44,286 nt of DNA, taken from positions 1 to 44,286 of the forward strand of contig JBBRQV010000007.1 of NCBI GenBank assembly GCA_038225955.1. The letters are read 5' to 3'. Positions 9,512 through 17,874 of this stretch are shown one piece after another. Position numbers and translations under genes: made by a program. The stretch's first letter is position 1. The number at the start of each line of letters is the position of its first letter. Below the pieces are notes generated by a model. It was not told the DNA's origin and did no database searches. It saw nothing but the letters and a program-made list of their open reading frames with translations. The DNA is from JAFDZO01 sp038225955. GTDB lineage: Bacteria > Bacteroidota > Ignavibacteria > Tepidaquicellales > Tepidaquicellaceae.

Positions 9512-9707
9512 TTTTTTTCTTTTCTTTTATCGGATTTGAATTAATTTTAATTCTAATTTTTTGTGTTTTGCTTTTACTTAATGTTTTTGATTTTTTATTC
9601 TGCTTTTTTAATAATTCAAGCTCTTCAAAGTAGTACATTGCCCAATACACAGACATTAAAATTTGTTTAATAAGTTTTAAAAATATTTCTTTATTAATTT
9701 GTCTCAT
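9501..9707 (-). CDS. Short Lys-rich ORF, doubtful
   Basis: 68 residues, overlapping the start of the LamG gene by 11 bp on the same strand. The first half is amphipathic (LIKQILMSVYWAMYYFEEL) and the second half is dominated by Lys, Ser and Asn. I recognise no family. Lys-rich composition is easily produced by A-rich leader DNA, so this may be only the untranslated leader of the LamG gene. Confidence 0.25.
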   Translation of the reverse strand: MRQINKEIFLKLIKQILMSVYWAMYYFEELELLKKQNKKSKTLSKSKTQKIRIKINSNPIKEKKKNDK

Positions 9708-9885
9708 ACCGGGCAGTATTTTTTTATTCTGATATTATGTGAACACTTTTCATATTCTTTATCGGGTATTTTTTAATTTTAAAAATCTTTTATTTCAATG
9801 GCAGCTAAACCCGTCTTCGTCTCAATCCCCGATAATAATTAAAGAAAAAGCCGGGTTTAGAACGTACCATAGTTATCCCCAAAAT

Positions 9886-12654
9886 CTATGGGTGCAGAGT
9901 TTGATGTCCGAAGCCTGAACTGAACACAGTAAAGTCGTTTCCGTTCACTACTCCGTCATTATTTAAATCTGAATTCAAATATCCGCTCTGGCTAAACTCT
10001 GAACTGAATGTTGTAAAATCATTTCCGTTAATTACTCCGTCTCCGTTTATATCACCTGAGAACATACACCATTGACCATTTGTAAAAATAAGATTATTTC
10101 CGTAAGCTGCATTTTGTCCTGTAGTTAAATTTATCACTGAATAACTTCCTATAGGCATTGATTGCGATAATGCGCTCCATGTCTCAAGCGAATTTCTATG
10201 TTTAATGCTTACATAGTATGAACCTGCAGGAGCGTTTGCAAATGAGACTGAATCATTTCCAAGCGAATTAACAACCTTTATTACCGAGTCCAATTTTGAA
10301 TAAGGCGCAGATGAGCTTCTTAAATAAATTCGCACCGTATCACTGGCCAACGTTGTGCCGTTCCATAAACCTGCAATAGAAAAAATTACTTTAAGGCTTA
10401 CTTCATTTGAAAAAATTACAGCCGGCTTTATCGTATTCAGTAAACTTGTTAAAGCCAGAGGTACGTTTGTAGGCTTTGGTCTGCTAAGCTGGTCGCCTGT
10501 ATTTATTCCGTGGCAGGAGTTACAAGTAGCTATTTCTCCGGGTTGGAATGTTAGCCAGAATCTCTCTCTTATAATTCCCTGCTTTGAAGTATCCGTCATC
10601 TGCCAGCTTAGCGCTCTGCGAGAAGGCACAAAAGCTGCCAATGAACCGTCGGAAAAAATTCTTACGCTTCCTGCCGGCTCATTCGGATTTATATTCGGAT
10701 TTTTTACACTTGGGTCATGCAATGGAAGCGCAATTGGTCTTCTGCCGGGTAAAGGATTATTAATATCGTTGTTCGGTCCCATGTATCCGCGCACTTGGTC
10801 TGCCTGAAAAATCTGCAAGTGAGAAATATCATAAATTTTTCCGGTAGTCCCCAATGACTGAGCATAGTTTCCGGGATGTGTTCCGTTTGTATCAACTACT
10901 CTTAAATTATATGGCTGCTGCTTATCATGTCCGTCGCGCGTTGTTACGTCTCTGCTAACTATAAGCGATAGATTGTTTTGTGTAAGATAATTTTTTACCT
11001 GTGTTACGGTAAGTCCTGCATTTGTTATTGCCGTTGTTTCCTGTGTCGGTAATGGACCCGGATTTATTGGATTTGTTGTAGGGACATTTCTTGATACAAC
11101 TTCACATGGGTCAAGCTCCCACAATCTTAGAGCATTCATCACAACTAATGTATCAGGATTATAAAACTTAACGTTCTTTGTAGGAATCGAATTTGTTAAA
11201 ACTGTATTTGCTTTGAAGTACGGAGCAGTTTCTGCTATAAGTGTTTTTAATCTGAAGGAATATTTACACTTGGAGTATATTGTATCATGTGTTGCTGAAA
11301 CCGTCCCTATTTCTGCCTCTGTTGATGTTGTATCTGAATGAGCTGCAATAAGAGTTCCGTTTACAAGAGGTTGAATATTTTTGTATCGCCCGAATTGAAG
11401 GCTCGTTCTGGTCACGTACGATAAAACTGTATTATCTGCATTGAGTGGAGTCCCGCCGGCTCCAAGACCTGCATTACTCATTTTAAAAATATATCCTGCT
11501 CCGTGAAGATTAAGCGAGGTAGCTGCATCTATAGCATAGTATGTGCCCGGGTTAGACGGGTCTTCTCTTATTTGTAATACATTATTAACGTAGTTACCGG
11601 TACCAAATCTGTTTATGCTTATAAGGTTCGGGTCGTCGGTAAAATTCTTATTAAAGAATGCGCTTAGTTCATGTCTTCCTATGTGATTAATTGTTTCCAT
11701 TGAAGTTCCGTTCTCATTGATGTTCCATGGGAAGAAAAGATTTGTTTCCTGGCCTGTTAAGTTAGCAGGAAGAATATCAGTTCTGCTGCTTTGAGGCTCA
11801 GGGAAAGATTCAATATCCTGATTTCCTGGATTGTAACTTATTTGTGTTTTTAATGCGTTCTGAGTTTCATCGGCAAAATCAAACGGATATAATTTATGTA
11901 CGCCCGGACTTGAATATTCATCGTCAACATTTCCGTCTCTTCTTAAGTGATCCCATCGTGAAAAAATCACTCTCCCGTAGCTATCGATGAAAGGAGCGAA
12001 ATCGCCCGAGGGAGAGTGGTCAAGCTGAAATAAATCTGCAGTGTTTTCATCAAGACTCCAAAGCCCTGTTGTAGTCGGCTGTCCATGATACTCATCATAT
12101 TGCGGGTAAAGAAAAGCCATTCCGTTTCTCGGCATATCGGTAGAAAAAATTATTCTTCCGTTTGTTCCGTAAATAGGATTGACGTTATTGTAATTTGATG
12201 GTTGATTATTTATTTTTCTGATGACAGGTGTTTGTGCCTGGCCTAAATTCGTAACTTCATAAATCTGCCAGTAGTAGTGAGTATTCTGGTGAAGTGTTGT
12301 AGGCGAACCGATAACCATGCTGAACAATGCTTTAGTCCCGTCCCAGGAAACTGAAGGCTCTCTGACGGCAATTGAGTTTTGGTCCTGAAATCCGTTTGCA
12401 CCTGTTGAACCGTATCCGCACAAAACGGTAATATTTTTTAAAGTCCCGTCAGGATAGAGAATATATAAGTCCCCGCCTCGTCTGACATTCTGAACATCCC
12501 CAAGATGATTGGCAAAAGGGTCACCCATTGCATTGTGACCACCTGCTGTAGGAACCTGTGTTACAAAAATTACTGGGTTTGGGAGCGCTGCTTTTGAATC
12601 TGAATTCAAAAGGAACATTATTACTAACATTATTGAGAAGATTTTATAAACCAT
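9886..12654 (-). CDS. Secreted HzsA-related protein with CxxCH motif and dockerin-like C-terminus
   Basis: 922 residues from the ATG at 12654, preferred over the TTG at 12675 because AAAAGGA lies 8-9 nt before it and the signal peptide then starts normally (MVYKIFSIMLVIMFLLN). The main region has PD40/beta-propeller-like stretches (GRIIFSTDMPRNG, GRVIFSRWDHLRRDG). A conserved block follows (RRALSWQMTD, RERFWLTFQPGE) with CNSCHG at 711-716, a heme-c type CxxCH. This combination resembles proteins related to the hydrazine synthase alpha subunit, many of which occur in organisms that do not make hydrazine. The last ~150 residues are the shared beta-rich segment plus two dockerin loops (DINGDGVINGND, DLNNDGVVNGND), ending GFGHQTLHP. 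The propeller and CxxCH suggest a periplasmic or surface c-type cytochrome; the reaction is unknown. Confidence 0.8.
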   Translation of the reverse strand: MVYKIFSIMLVIMFLLNSDSKAALPNPVIFVTQVPTAGGHNAMGDPFANHLGDVQNVRRGGDLYILYPDGTLKNITVLCGYGSTGANGFQDQNSIAVREPSVSWDGTKALFSMVIGSPTTLHQNTHYYWQIYEVTNLGQAQTPVIRKINNQPSNYNNVNPIYGTNGRIIFSTDMPRNGMAFLYPQYDEYHGQPTTTGLWSLDENTADLFQLDHSPSGDFAPFIDSYGRVIFSRWDHLRRDGNVDDEYSSPGVHKLYPFDFADETQNALKTQISYNPGNQDIESFPEPQSSRTDILPANLTGQETNLFFPWNINENGTSMETINHIGRHELSAFFNKNFTDDPNLISINRFGTGNYVNNVLQIREDPSNPGTYYAIDAATSLNLHGAGYIFKMSNAGLGAGGTPLNADNTVLSYVTRTSLQFGRYKNIQPLVNGTLIAAHSDTTSTEAEIGTVSATHDTIYSKCKYSFRLKTLIAETAPYFKANTVLTNSIPTKNVKFYNPDTLVVMNALRLWELDPCEVVSRNVPTTNPINPGPLPTQETTAITNAGLTVTQVKNYLTQNNLSLIVSRDVTTRDGHDKQQPYNLRVVDTNGTHPGNYAQSLGTTGKIYDISHLQIFQADQVRGYMGPNNDINNPLPGRRPIALPLHDPSVKNPNINPNEPAGSVRIFSDGSLAAFVPSRRALSWQMTDTSKQGIIRERFWLTFQPGEIATCNSCHGINTGDQLSRPKPTNVPLALTSLLNTIKPAVIFSNEVSLKVIFSIAGLWNGTTLASDTVRIYLRSSSAPYSKLDSVIKVVNSLGNDSVSFANAPAGSYYVSIKHRNSLETWSALSQSMPIGSYSVINLTTGQNAAYGNNLIFTNGQWCMFSGDINGDGVINGNDFTTFSSEFSQSGYLNSDLNNDGVVNGNDFTVFSSGFGHQTLHP

Positions 12655-12867
12655 ATTGATTCCTTTTTTAAACAACTAATCAAAAATATACTCTGAAGTG
12701 CTAGAGGACAAAGAGACTTTTTCTATTTTGTTTATAATTTATTGCGGTCACTGTAACAAAAAACCCACATAAGAAGCAAAATATACCATTTTTTGCCTCT
12801 TATTTGATTTTGATTTGTTTTAATATTAAAAAATGGAAAAAAAATACGAATTGTTTTTGGAAATCTG

Positions 12868-14322
12868 ATGATAAAAACGAATTTAATAGATATTATCTCA
12901 AGTTTTGATGCGAAGGAAATGAAAGAATTTTCCGATTTCGTCCATTCTCCTTACTTTAATAAGAATAAGAAGGTAATAACGCTGTTTTCTTACCTGAAAA
13001 AGCTGCATCCAGAGTTCCAGCCTGAGAAGATAAAAAAAGAGATTGTTTTCAAAAAACTGTTCCCAAAAGAGGATTTTAACGACGGATTTATACGACTGAT
13101 AATTCATAATCTCAATAAACTTGCTGAGGATTTTGTTTCTACAAGAAAAATTGACAATAATTTATATTTGAAAGACCGGCTCTTACTGGAGTATTTTGTA
13201 ATAGATAAAAAGCTTCCGAAGCTATTCGAAAAAAAATATAACAGCCTCAAAGAAAAAAATTCAAAGATTATAATTAAAGATGCGGATTATTACATAAACG
13301 AATTTGAAGTTGAAGTACTTTTCGGAAAATATAAATTTTTGCTGGACGATAATGTATTAAACGTTACCGATCTTCCAAAAGAAGAATATCTGAAAAAAAC
13401 AGAGCATCTGAAGAAACACTTTTTTATTACTTCGCTGAATCAATACCGTTATCTTCTGAATACTAGAACTGTCATCAATGTTAATTACGAAGATGATTTC
13501 AGGGATGTAATAGTAAACTATATTGATTCTCATCCTGAGTATCTTGACGTCCCTGTGCTAAAGCTGCACTTCCTTGAGCTTTGCCTGCTGCTAAGAGACG
13601 ATGAAAAATATTTTTACGAATTAGAGGAGCATTTAATAAATAATTTTCATGCTTTCAGCTGGGGAGAGAAGTTCAGCACAATGAGCATTCTTGAAAATTA
13701 TTGTCTTGCTATGATTTACAAAGACAAACCTAAGTACTATGAAGAGAAGCATAAACTGCATCAGTTTATTATTAAACATAAGTTGTTTGCAAAATATGAA
13801 GGTGGGAAAATATCTGAAACTGAATTTCACAATATAACAGGAATAGGTTTTAGGTTGGGAAAGTTTGACTGGGTTGAAAATTTTATACATGAAAACAAAG
13901 ATAACCTTGAAGAGAAAGATAAAGATAATGTTCTGAACATGAGCTTTTCAAAGCTTTATCTTGCTAAAAGAGATTTTGATAATGCGCTTGAGCATCTGAA
14001 TAAAATTCAGGATATAGATGACGTTTATTACAAAATGATGAAAAAGACAATTACACTGGAGATTTACTATGAAAAAGGTTTAATTGTTGAAGCGTTCAAT
14101 TTAATTGATAACTTCAAACATTACGTTGCCAACGATAAAATTACGACAGCAGTGGAAAAAGAAAGAGTAACAAACTTTATACGACTGACACATGACTTAC
14201 TGAAAATAAAAAGTAAGCAGGATTATAAAAGCTTGTATCTAGTTGAAAAAGAGCTTAAGGAAAAACCCAACATTTTTAAAAAGGACTGGCTTATGAAAAA
14301 AGCTGATGAACTTCGAAAATAG
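12868..14322 (+). CDS. Helical protein of unknown function, paralog 1 of 3
   Basis: 484 residues, no signal peptide or membrane segment, so cytoplasmic. The N-terminus (NLIDIISSFDAKEMKEF, then SPYFNKNKKV) matches the genes at 14330 and 16422 in register. The rest is rich in Lys, Glu, Leu and Tyr and looks all-helical with TPR-like spacing (e.g. FDNALEHLNKI about 370-380). It ends KKDWLMKKADELRK, also matched in the paralogs. I know this SPYFNKN-type protein only as uncharacterised in Bacteroidota-type genomes. It is the first gene of a four-gene operon (7-bp gap to the next). Confidence 0.85.
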   Translation: MIKTNLIDIISSFDAKEMKEFSDFVHSPYFNKNKKVITLFSYLKKLHPEFQPEKIKKEIVFKKLFPKEDFNDGFIRLIIHNLNKLAEDFVSTRKIDNNLYLKDRLLLEYFVIDKKLPKLFEKKYNSLKEKNSKIIIKDADYYINEFEVEVLFGKYKFLLDDNVLNVTDLPKEEYLKKTEHLKKHFFITSLNQYRYLLNTRTVINVNYEDDFRDVIVNYIDSHPEYLDVPVLKLHFLELCLLLRDDEKYFYELEEHLINNFHAFSWGEKFSTMSILENYCLAMIYKDKPKYYEEKHKLHQFIIKHKLFAKYEGGKISETEFHNITGIGFRLGKFDWVENFIHENKDNLEEKDKDNVLNMSFSKLYLAKRDFDNALEHLNKIQDIDDVYYKMMKKTITLEIYYEKGLIVEAFNLIDNFKHYVANDKITTAVEKERVTNFIRLTHDLLKIKSKQDYKSLYLVEKELKEKPNIFKKDWLMKKADELRK

Positions 14323-14329
14323 ACAGTGA

Positions 14330-15778
14330 ATGTTTAAAAGCAACCTCATAGAATTATTAAAAAATTTTTCTCCGAAAGAGTTTAAAGAGCTTGGCGATTT
14401 TATCAAATCTCCTTTCTTTAATAAAAATGAAAATGTTATAAATCTTTATAACTACATAAAAAAATATTATCCCGATTTTGATGCCGAGCAGCTTTCAAAA
14501 GATAAAGTTTATGAGAAACTCACAGGTAAAAAAGACTACAACGACGGATTTATGAGGACGGTAATCTTCAACCTAAGCAAACTCTGCGAGGATTATTTAT
14601 GCTCAATTGTAAAAAATGAAATTGAGAACGAACTTATTCTGCTTGATACTTATTTCAAAAGAGGTTCTAATAAATTATTTGAGAGAAAGATGAAACAGGT
14701 TTCAGACTTTTTGAGCAAAGAAAATTCAAAAGACCAATATCACTTCTATTGTTTATATCGTGTGCAGGCACTGAAGATGGCATACAATTCCAAGAATCGA
14801 GCATTTTTAAATGTAAAAGATTTTCACGAAGAAGAAGAGATAAAAACACTTGACTCACTTTTAAATTTTTACTTGTTATCCTCTCTGCCGGAGTACCGTT
14901 TTTTTTATAATCAGGCAAGTGTAGTAAACTTAGATTTCAAGTTTAATTTTTTACCGGAGATAATAACTTATTTAAAGCGAACAGGATTCCACAAGAAAGT
15001 GCCAGAGCTTAACCTTCATTTCCACGAACTGCTTTTAGCAATGGAAGATGATGAGCAAAACTACTTTAACCTGAAGGAAATTGTTCTGAAATATATTGAT
15101 AAGTACAGGTTCGCCGTTCAGTTTAATGGAGTTGGGTTATTAGCAAATAAAGCTGTTACTGAATACTATAAAGGAAAAGATAAATTTTTAGATGAACGTT
15201 TTGAAATTCATAATTTGATAATTGAAAAAGGACTTTACAAAAAATTTGAAGACGGGTTCTTTGACGATATGCTTTTCAAAAACATTGTTCTTGTCGGTCT
15301 GCAATTAGGAAAGATTGAATGGACAGAAAAATTCATAAACGATAACTTAGAAAAATTAAATCCCGATGACAAAGAGAATGCTTATCATTTGAACTTGGCA
15401 AGACTTTGTGTTTATAAAAAAAAATATGATGATTCACTTTCCCATTTAAGTAAAATTGGCAACGTAAAACATATTCATTATAAAACCGAAATTAAAATTC
15501 TTACGTTAATGATATATTACGAGCTAAACAGAAACGATGAAGTTATAACAGTGATTGATAACTACAAACATTTTTTATCCAATGATGCACTATTACCCGA
15601 ACAAAGAAAAGAAAGGAACTCTAATTTTCTGAAGTTTACTAACGAACTTATAAGAATTAAAGAAAATCCTTCTTCAAAGGCAGTTTATGATTTGCAATTT
15701 GATATAAAAAATACTCCGAACACTTATGAAAAAGAATGGCTTCTTGAGAAAACTGAACAGCTTCTAAAGCTTGTATAA
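14330..15778 (+). CDS. Helical protein of unknown function, paralog 2 of 3
   Basis: 482 residues with the same architecture as its neighbour: NLIELLKNFSPKEFKEL, then SPFFNKNENV near residue 27, an Asp/Asn-Gly motif (YNDGFMR, about 66-72), a helical TPR-like body (KKYDDSLSHLSKIG), and an end of EKEWLLEKTEQLLKLV. No catalytic motif, signal or membrane helix is seen. It is clearly homologous to the genes at 12868 and 16422 but well diverged, so the duplication is not recent. Its stop overlaps the yceH start (TAATG), which suggests translational coupling. Confidence 0.85.
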   Translation: MFKSNLIELLKNFSPKEFKELGDFIKSPFFNKNENVINLYNYIKKYYPDFDAEQLSKDKVYEKLTGKKDYNDGFMRTVIFNLSKLCEDYLCSIVKNEIENELILLDTYFKRGSNKLFERKMKQVSDFLSKENSKDQYHFYCLYRVQALKMAYNSKNRAFLNVKDFHEEEEIKTLDSLLNFYLLSSLPEYRFFYNQASVVNLDFKFNFLPEIITYLKRTGFHKKVPELNLHFHELLLAMEDDEQNYFNLKEIVLKYIDKYRFAVQFNGVGLLANKAVTEYYKGKDKFLDERFEIHNLIIEKGLYKKFEDGFFDDMLFKNIVLVGLQLGKIEWTEKFINDNLEKLNPDDKENAYHLNLARLCVYKKKYDDSLSHLSKIGNVKHIHYKTEIKILTLMIYYELNRNDEVITVIDNYKHFLSNDALLPEQRKERNSNFLKFTNELIRIKENPSSKAVYDLQFDIKNTPNTYEKEWLLEKTEQLLKLV

Positions 15779-16419
15779 TGGATAACAAACTTACATCAAT
15801 CGAGGCAAGAGTTCTGGGATGTCTGATAGAGAAATCCTTAACAACACCCGAATACTATCCTCTTACTTTAAATGCATTAACAAATGCGTGCAACCAGAAG
15901 AGCAACAGAAATCCGGTAGTTGATTATTCAGATGAAGAAGTGATGAGTGCAATAAGTACGCTAACGCAAAAAGGATTTGCGGGCAAAGTAATTTCGGAAG
16001 GGGCACGCGCAATAAAATACAGATACGTGCTTCCCTATCCCTTTATGCTGAATGAAAAAGAACTGCCTTTAATTTGCATGCTACTGCTTCGCGGTGCGCA
16101 AACATCGGGTGAACTAAGAACGAGAACTGACAGAATGTATGATTTTCGATCCCTCGAAGAACTTGATAATGTATTGGCGCAGCTTCATGGCAGAGAAACA
16201 GGGGCTCTGATAAAAACTCTTGAAAGAATGCCCGGACAAAAAGAAAGCAGAGTAATGCATTTATTATGCGATGCTGAAACCGAAAACAGCTATATTAAGC
16301 CTGACAAGAAAACTGAGCCTGACAAGATACAGGAATTGGGAAACGAAATAATTTCTTTAAAAGAACAAATAAAAACTCTAGAAGAACGGTTAGATAAATT
16401 TATAAAACAGTTTGAATAA
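15778..16419 (+). CDS. yceH: YceH/DUF480 family protein
   Basis: 213 residues, near the size of E. coli YceH (215). It has the family signature LGCLIEKSLTTPEYYPLTLN (13-32) followed by NACNQKSNRNP. The fold is two winged-helix units, with a second unit near MLLLRGAQTSGELRTRT. The C-terminal 45 residues form a Lys/Glu-rich coiled coil (EQIKTLEERLDKF). The family resembles DNA-binding proteins but its role is not defined. Start and stop overlap or abut both neighbours (1-nt overlap upstream, 2-nt gap downstream), placing it inside an operon with three paralogous unknown proteins. Confidence 0.95.
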   Translation: MDNKLTSIEARVLGCLIEKSLTTPEYYPLTLNALTNACNQKSNRNPVVDYSDEEVMSAISTLTQKGFAGKVISEGARAIKYRYVLPYPFMLNEKELPLICMLLLRGAQTSGELRTRTDRMYDFRSLEELDNVLAQLHGRETGALIKTLERMPGQKESRVMHLLCDAETENSYIKPDKKTEPDKIQELGNEIISLKEQIKTLEERLDKFIKQFE

Positions 16420-16421
16420 AA

Positions 16422-17870
16422 ATGTATAACAGTAATTTACTTGAAATATTCAAGAAGTTTTCTCCCAAGGAAATAAAAGAATTTGAAGATTTTGTAGCTT
16501 CTCCTTATTACAATAAAAACAAAAATGTTGTATCATTGTTTAATGTTGTTAAAGGTGAATATCCGGATTTTAACAAAGGAAATCTCACTAAGGAAAAAGT
16601 ATTCAAAAAAGTTTACGGAAGCACAAAGTACAGTGACGGCACTATAAGGCTGGTTATGTTCTATCTTCAGGAGATTGCCGAAAAATTTATTTCAGTCAGA
16701 AATTTTGAGACTAAACTTTTTTCATACGATGAACATTTATTGTGGGGAATAAACGAACGCGACTTAGATAAGGTCTTTGACAAAAATTACAAATCCATAT
16801 TAAAGAAACTAAATTCATACAAAAAACAGAACGCAGAATATTACTACAAACGATTCACTATTGAATATGAAAACTTGTTCTATTATTCAAAATTGTATTT
16901 TGATAGAGATGAAAAGTATGTTCAAAAAATGAATGTAACCGAAATTTTTGATAACCTTACCCACTCATACCTCATAAGAACATTCAAGTACTATTTGTAT
17001 TTTTTGAATGTCAGAATGAAATTCAATGTCACTCATAAGTTCAAAGTATTTGAAGAGCTGATTTACACCCACAATACACAGGAATACGAAAATGTTCCTC
17101 TGATAAATATGTATTACTACTGTCTTATGATGACTTTGAAACCCGATGAAGAAGAATATTTTTTCAAGGCGAAAGAGCTTTTGTTCAAACATGAAGATTC
17201 ATTCTTAGATGAAGACTATGTTGAGTTTTATATTAATCTCGAAAATTATTGTAAGCGAAAAGCGAAAGTCGGGAAGCTGCATTATCAGGGTGAGCTGTTT
17301 GAAATTTACAAAGCTGAGATTGATAAAAAAGCATATCTTTTCAGAGGCATGATGCCAGATTTATTTTTTAAAAGCGTTGTTGATATAGGATTAAGGTTAA
17401 AGAAGTTTGAATGGACGAAAAAATTTATTAATCAGTATAAGCACGAACTTCCCGAAGCTTACAAAGAAAATACCTACCTTCATTGCATGGGAGTTTATGA
17501 GTTTTCGGTGGATAATTTCGAAAAATCCCTTGAGCTCATTTCAAAAGTAAAGTTTGATGAGATTTATCAGAAGCTTGATATCAAATGCCTCCTTAATGCA
17601 TTGTACTACGAGCTTAATTTATTTCCCTCGCTTGAATCTTCTATGGATACGTTCCGCCATTTTTTAAAGAACGATAAGCTTATCCCGGAGGAAAGAAAAG
17701 AACAGTTTTCCATATTCAATAAAAATCTTGCAAAACTTTTAAAGCTGAAACGCAAACCTGAAACCGAAGAGCTTGAGCTCTTCCACGATAATATTGCTTC
17801 AGGTAATTATTACAATAAAGATTGGATTCTTGATAAGGTGAACCAGCTTATCGAGAAAGAAAAAAAATAA
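16422..17870 (+). CDS. Helical protein of unknown function, paralog 3 of 3
   Basis: 482 residues. The N-terminus (NLLEIFKKFSPKEIKEF, SPYYNKNKNV) and C-terminus (NKDWILDKVNQLIEKEKK) match the two upstream paralogs. The SDGTIR segment at about 67-72 corresponds to NDGF(I/M)R in the others. It is rich in Tyr and Phe with long predicted helices and no signal peptide. It begins 2 bp after yceH, so translation is probably coupled. It converges with the giant secreted protein gene, with only 4 bp between the two stops, leaving no room for separate terminators. Confidence 0.85.
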   Translation: MYNSNLLEIFKKFSPKEIKEFEDFVASPYYNKNKNVVSLFNVVKGEYPDFNKGNLTKEKVFKKVYGSTKYSDGTIRLVMFYLQEIAEKFISVRNFETKLFSYDEHLLWGINERDLDKVFDKNYKSILKKLNSYKKQNAEYYYKRFTIEYENLFYYSKLYFDRDEKYVQKMNVTEIFDNLTHSYLIRTFKYYLYFLNVRMKFNVTHKFKVFEELIYTHNTQEYENVPLINMYYYCLMMTLKPDEEEYFFKAKELLFKHEDSFLDEDYVEFYINLENYCKRKAKVGKLHYQGELFEIYKAEIDKKAYLFRGMMPDLFFKSVVDIGLRLKKFEWTKKFINQYKHELPEAYKENTYLHCMGVYEFSVDNFEKSLELISKVKFDEIYQKLDIKCLLNALYYELNLFPSLESSMDTFRHFLKNDKLIPEERKEQFSIFNKNLAKLLKLKRKPETEELELFHDNIASGNYYNKDWILDKVNQLIEKEKK

Positions 17871-17874
17871 ACAA

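Noticed and set aside
9805..9860. Terminator between the HzsA-related and LamG genes
   Set aside because: CTAAACCCG and CGGGTTTAG (9805-9813, 9852-9860) can pair over 38 nt, but no T-tract follows on the minus strand and the loop is long.
10355..10807. A 150-codon + strand frame inside the HzsA-related gene
   Set aside because: Antisense to a well-supported conserved coding block; no recognisable domain.
9886..12654. Evidence of hydrazine synthesis (anammox)
   Set aside because: Only one distantly related protein is present; the other hydrazine synthase subunits are absent and such homologs occur widely outside anammox bacteria.
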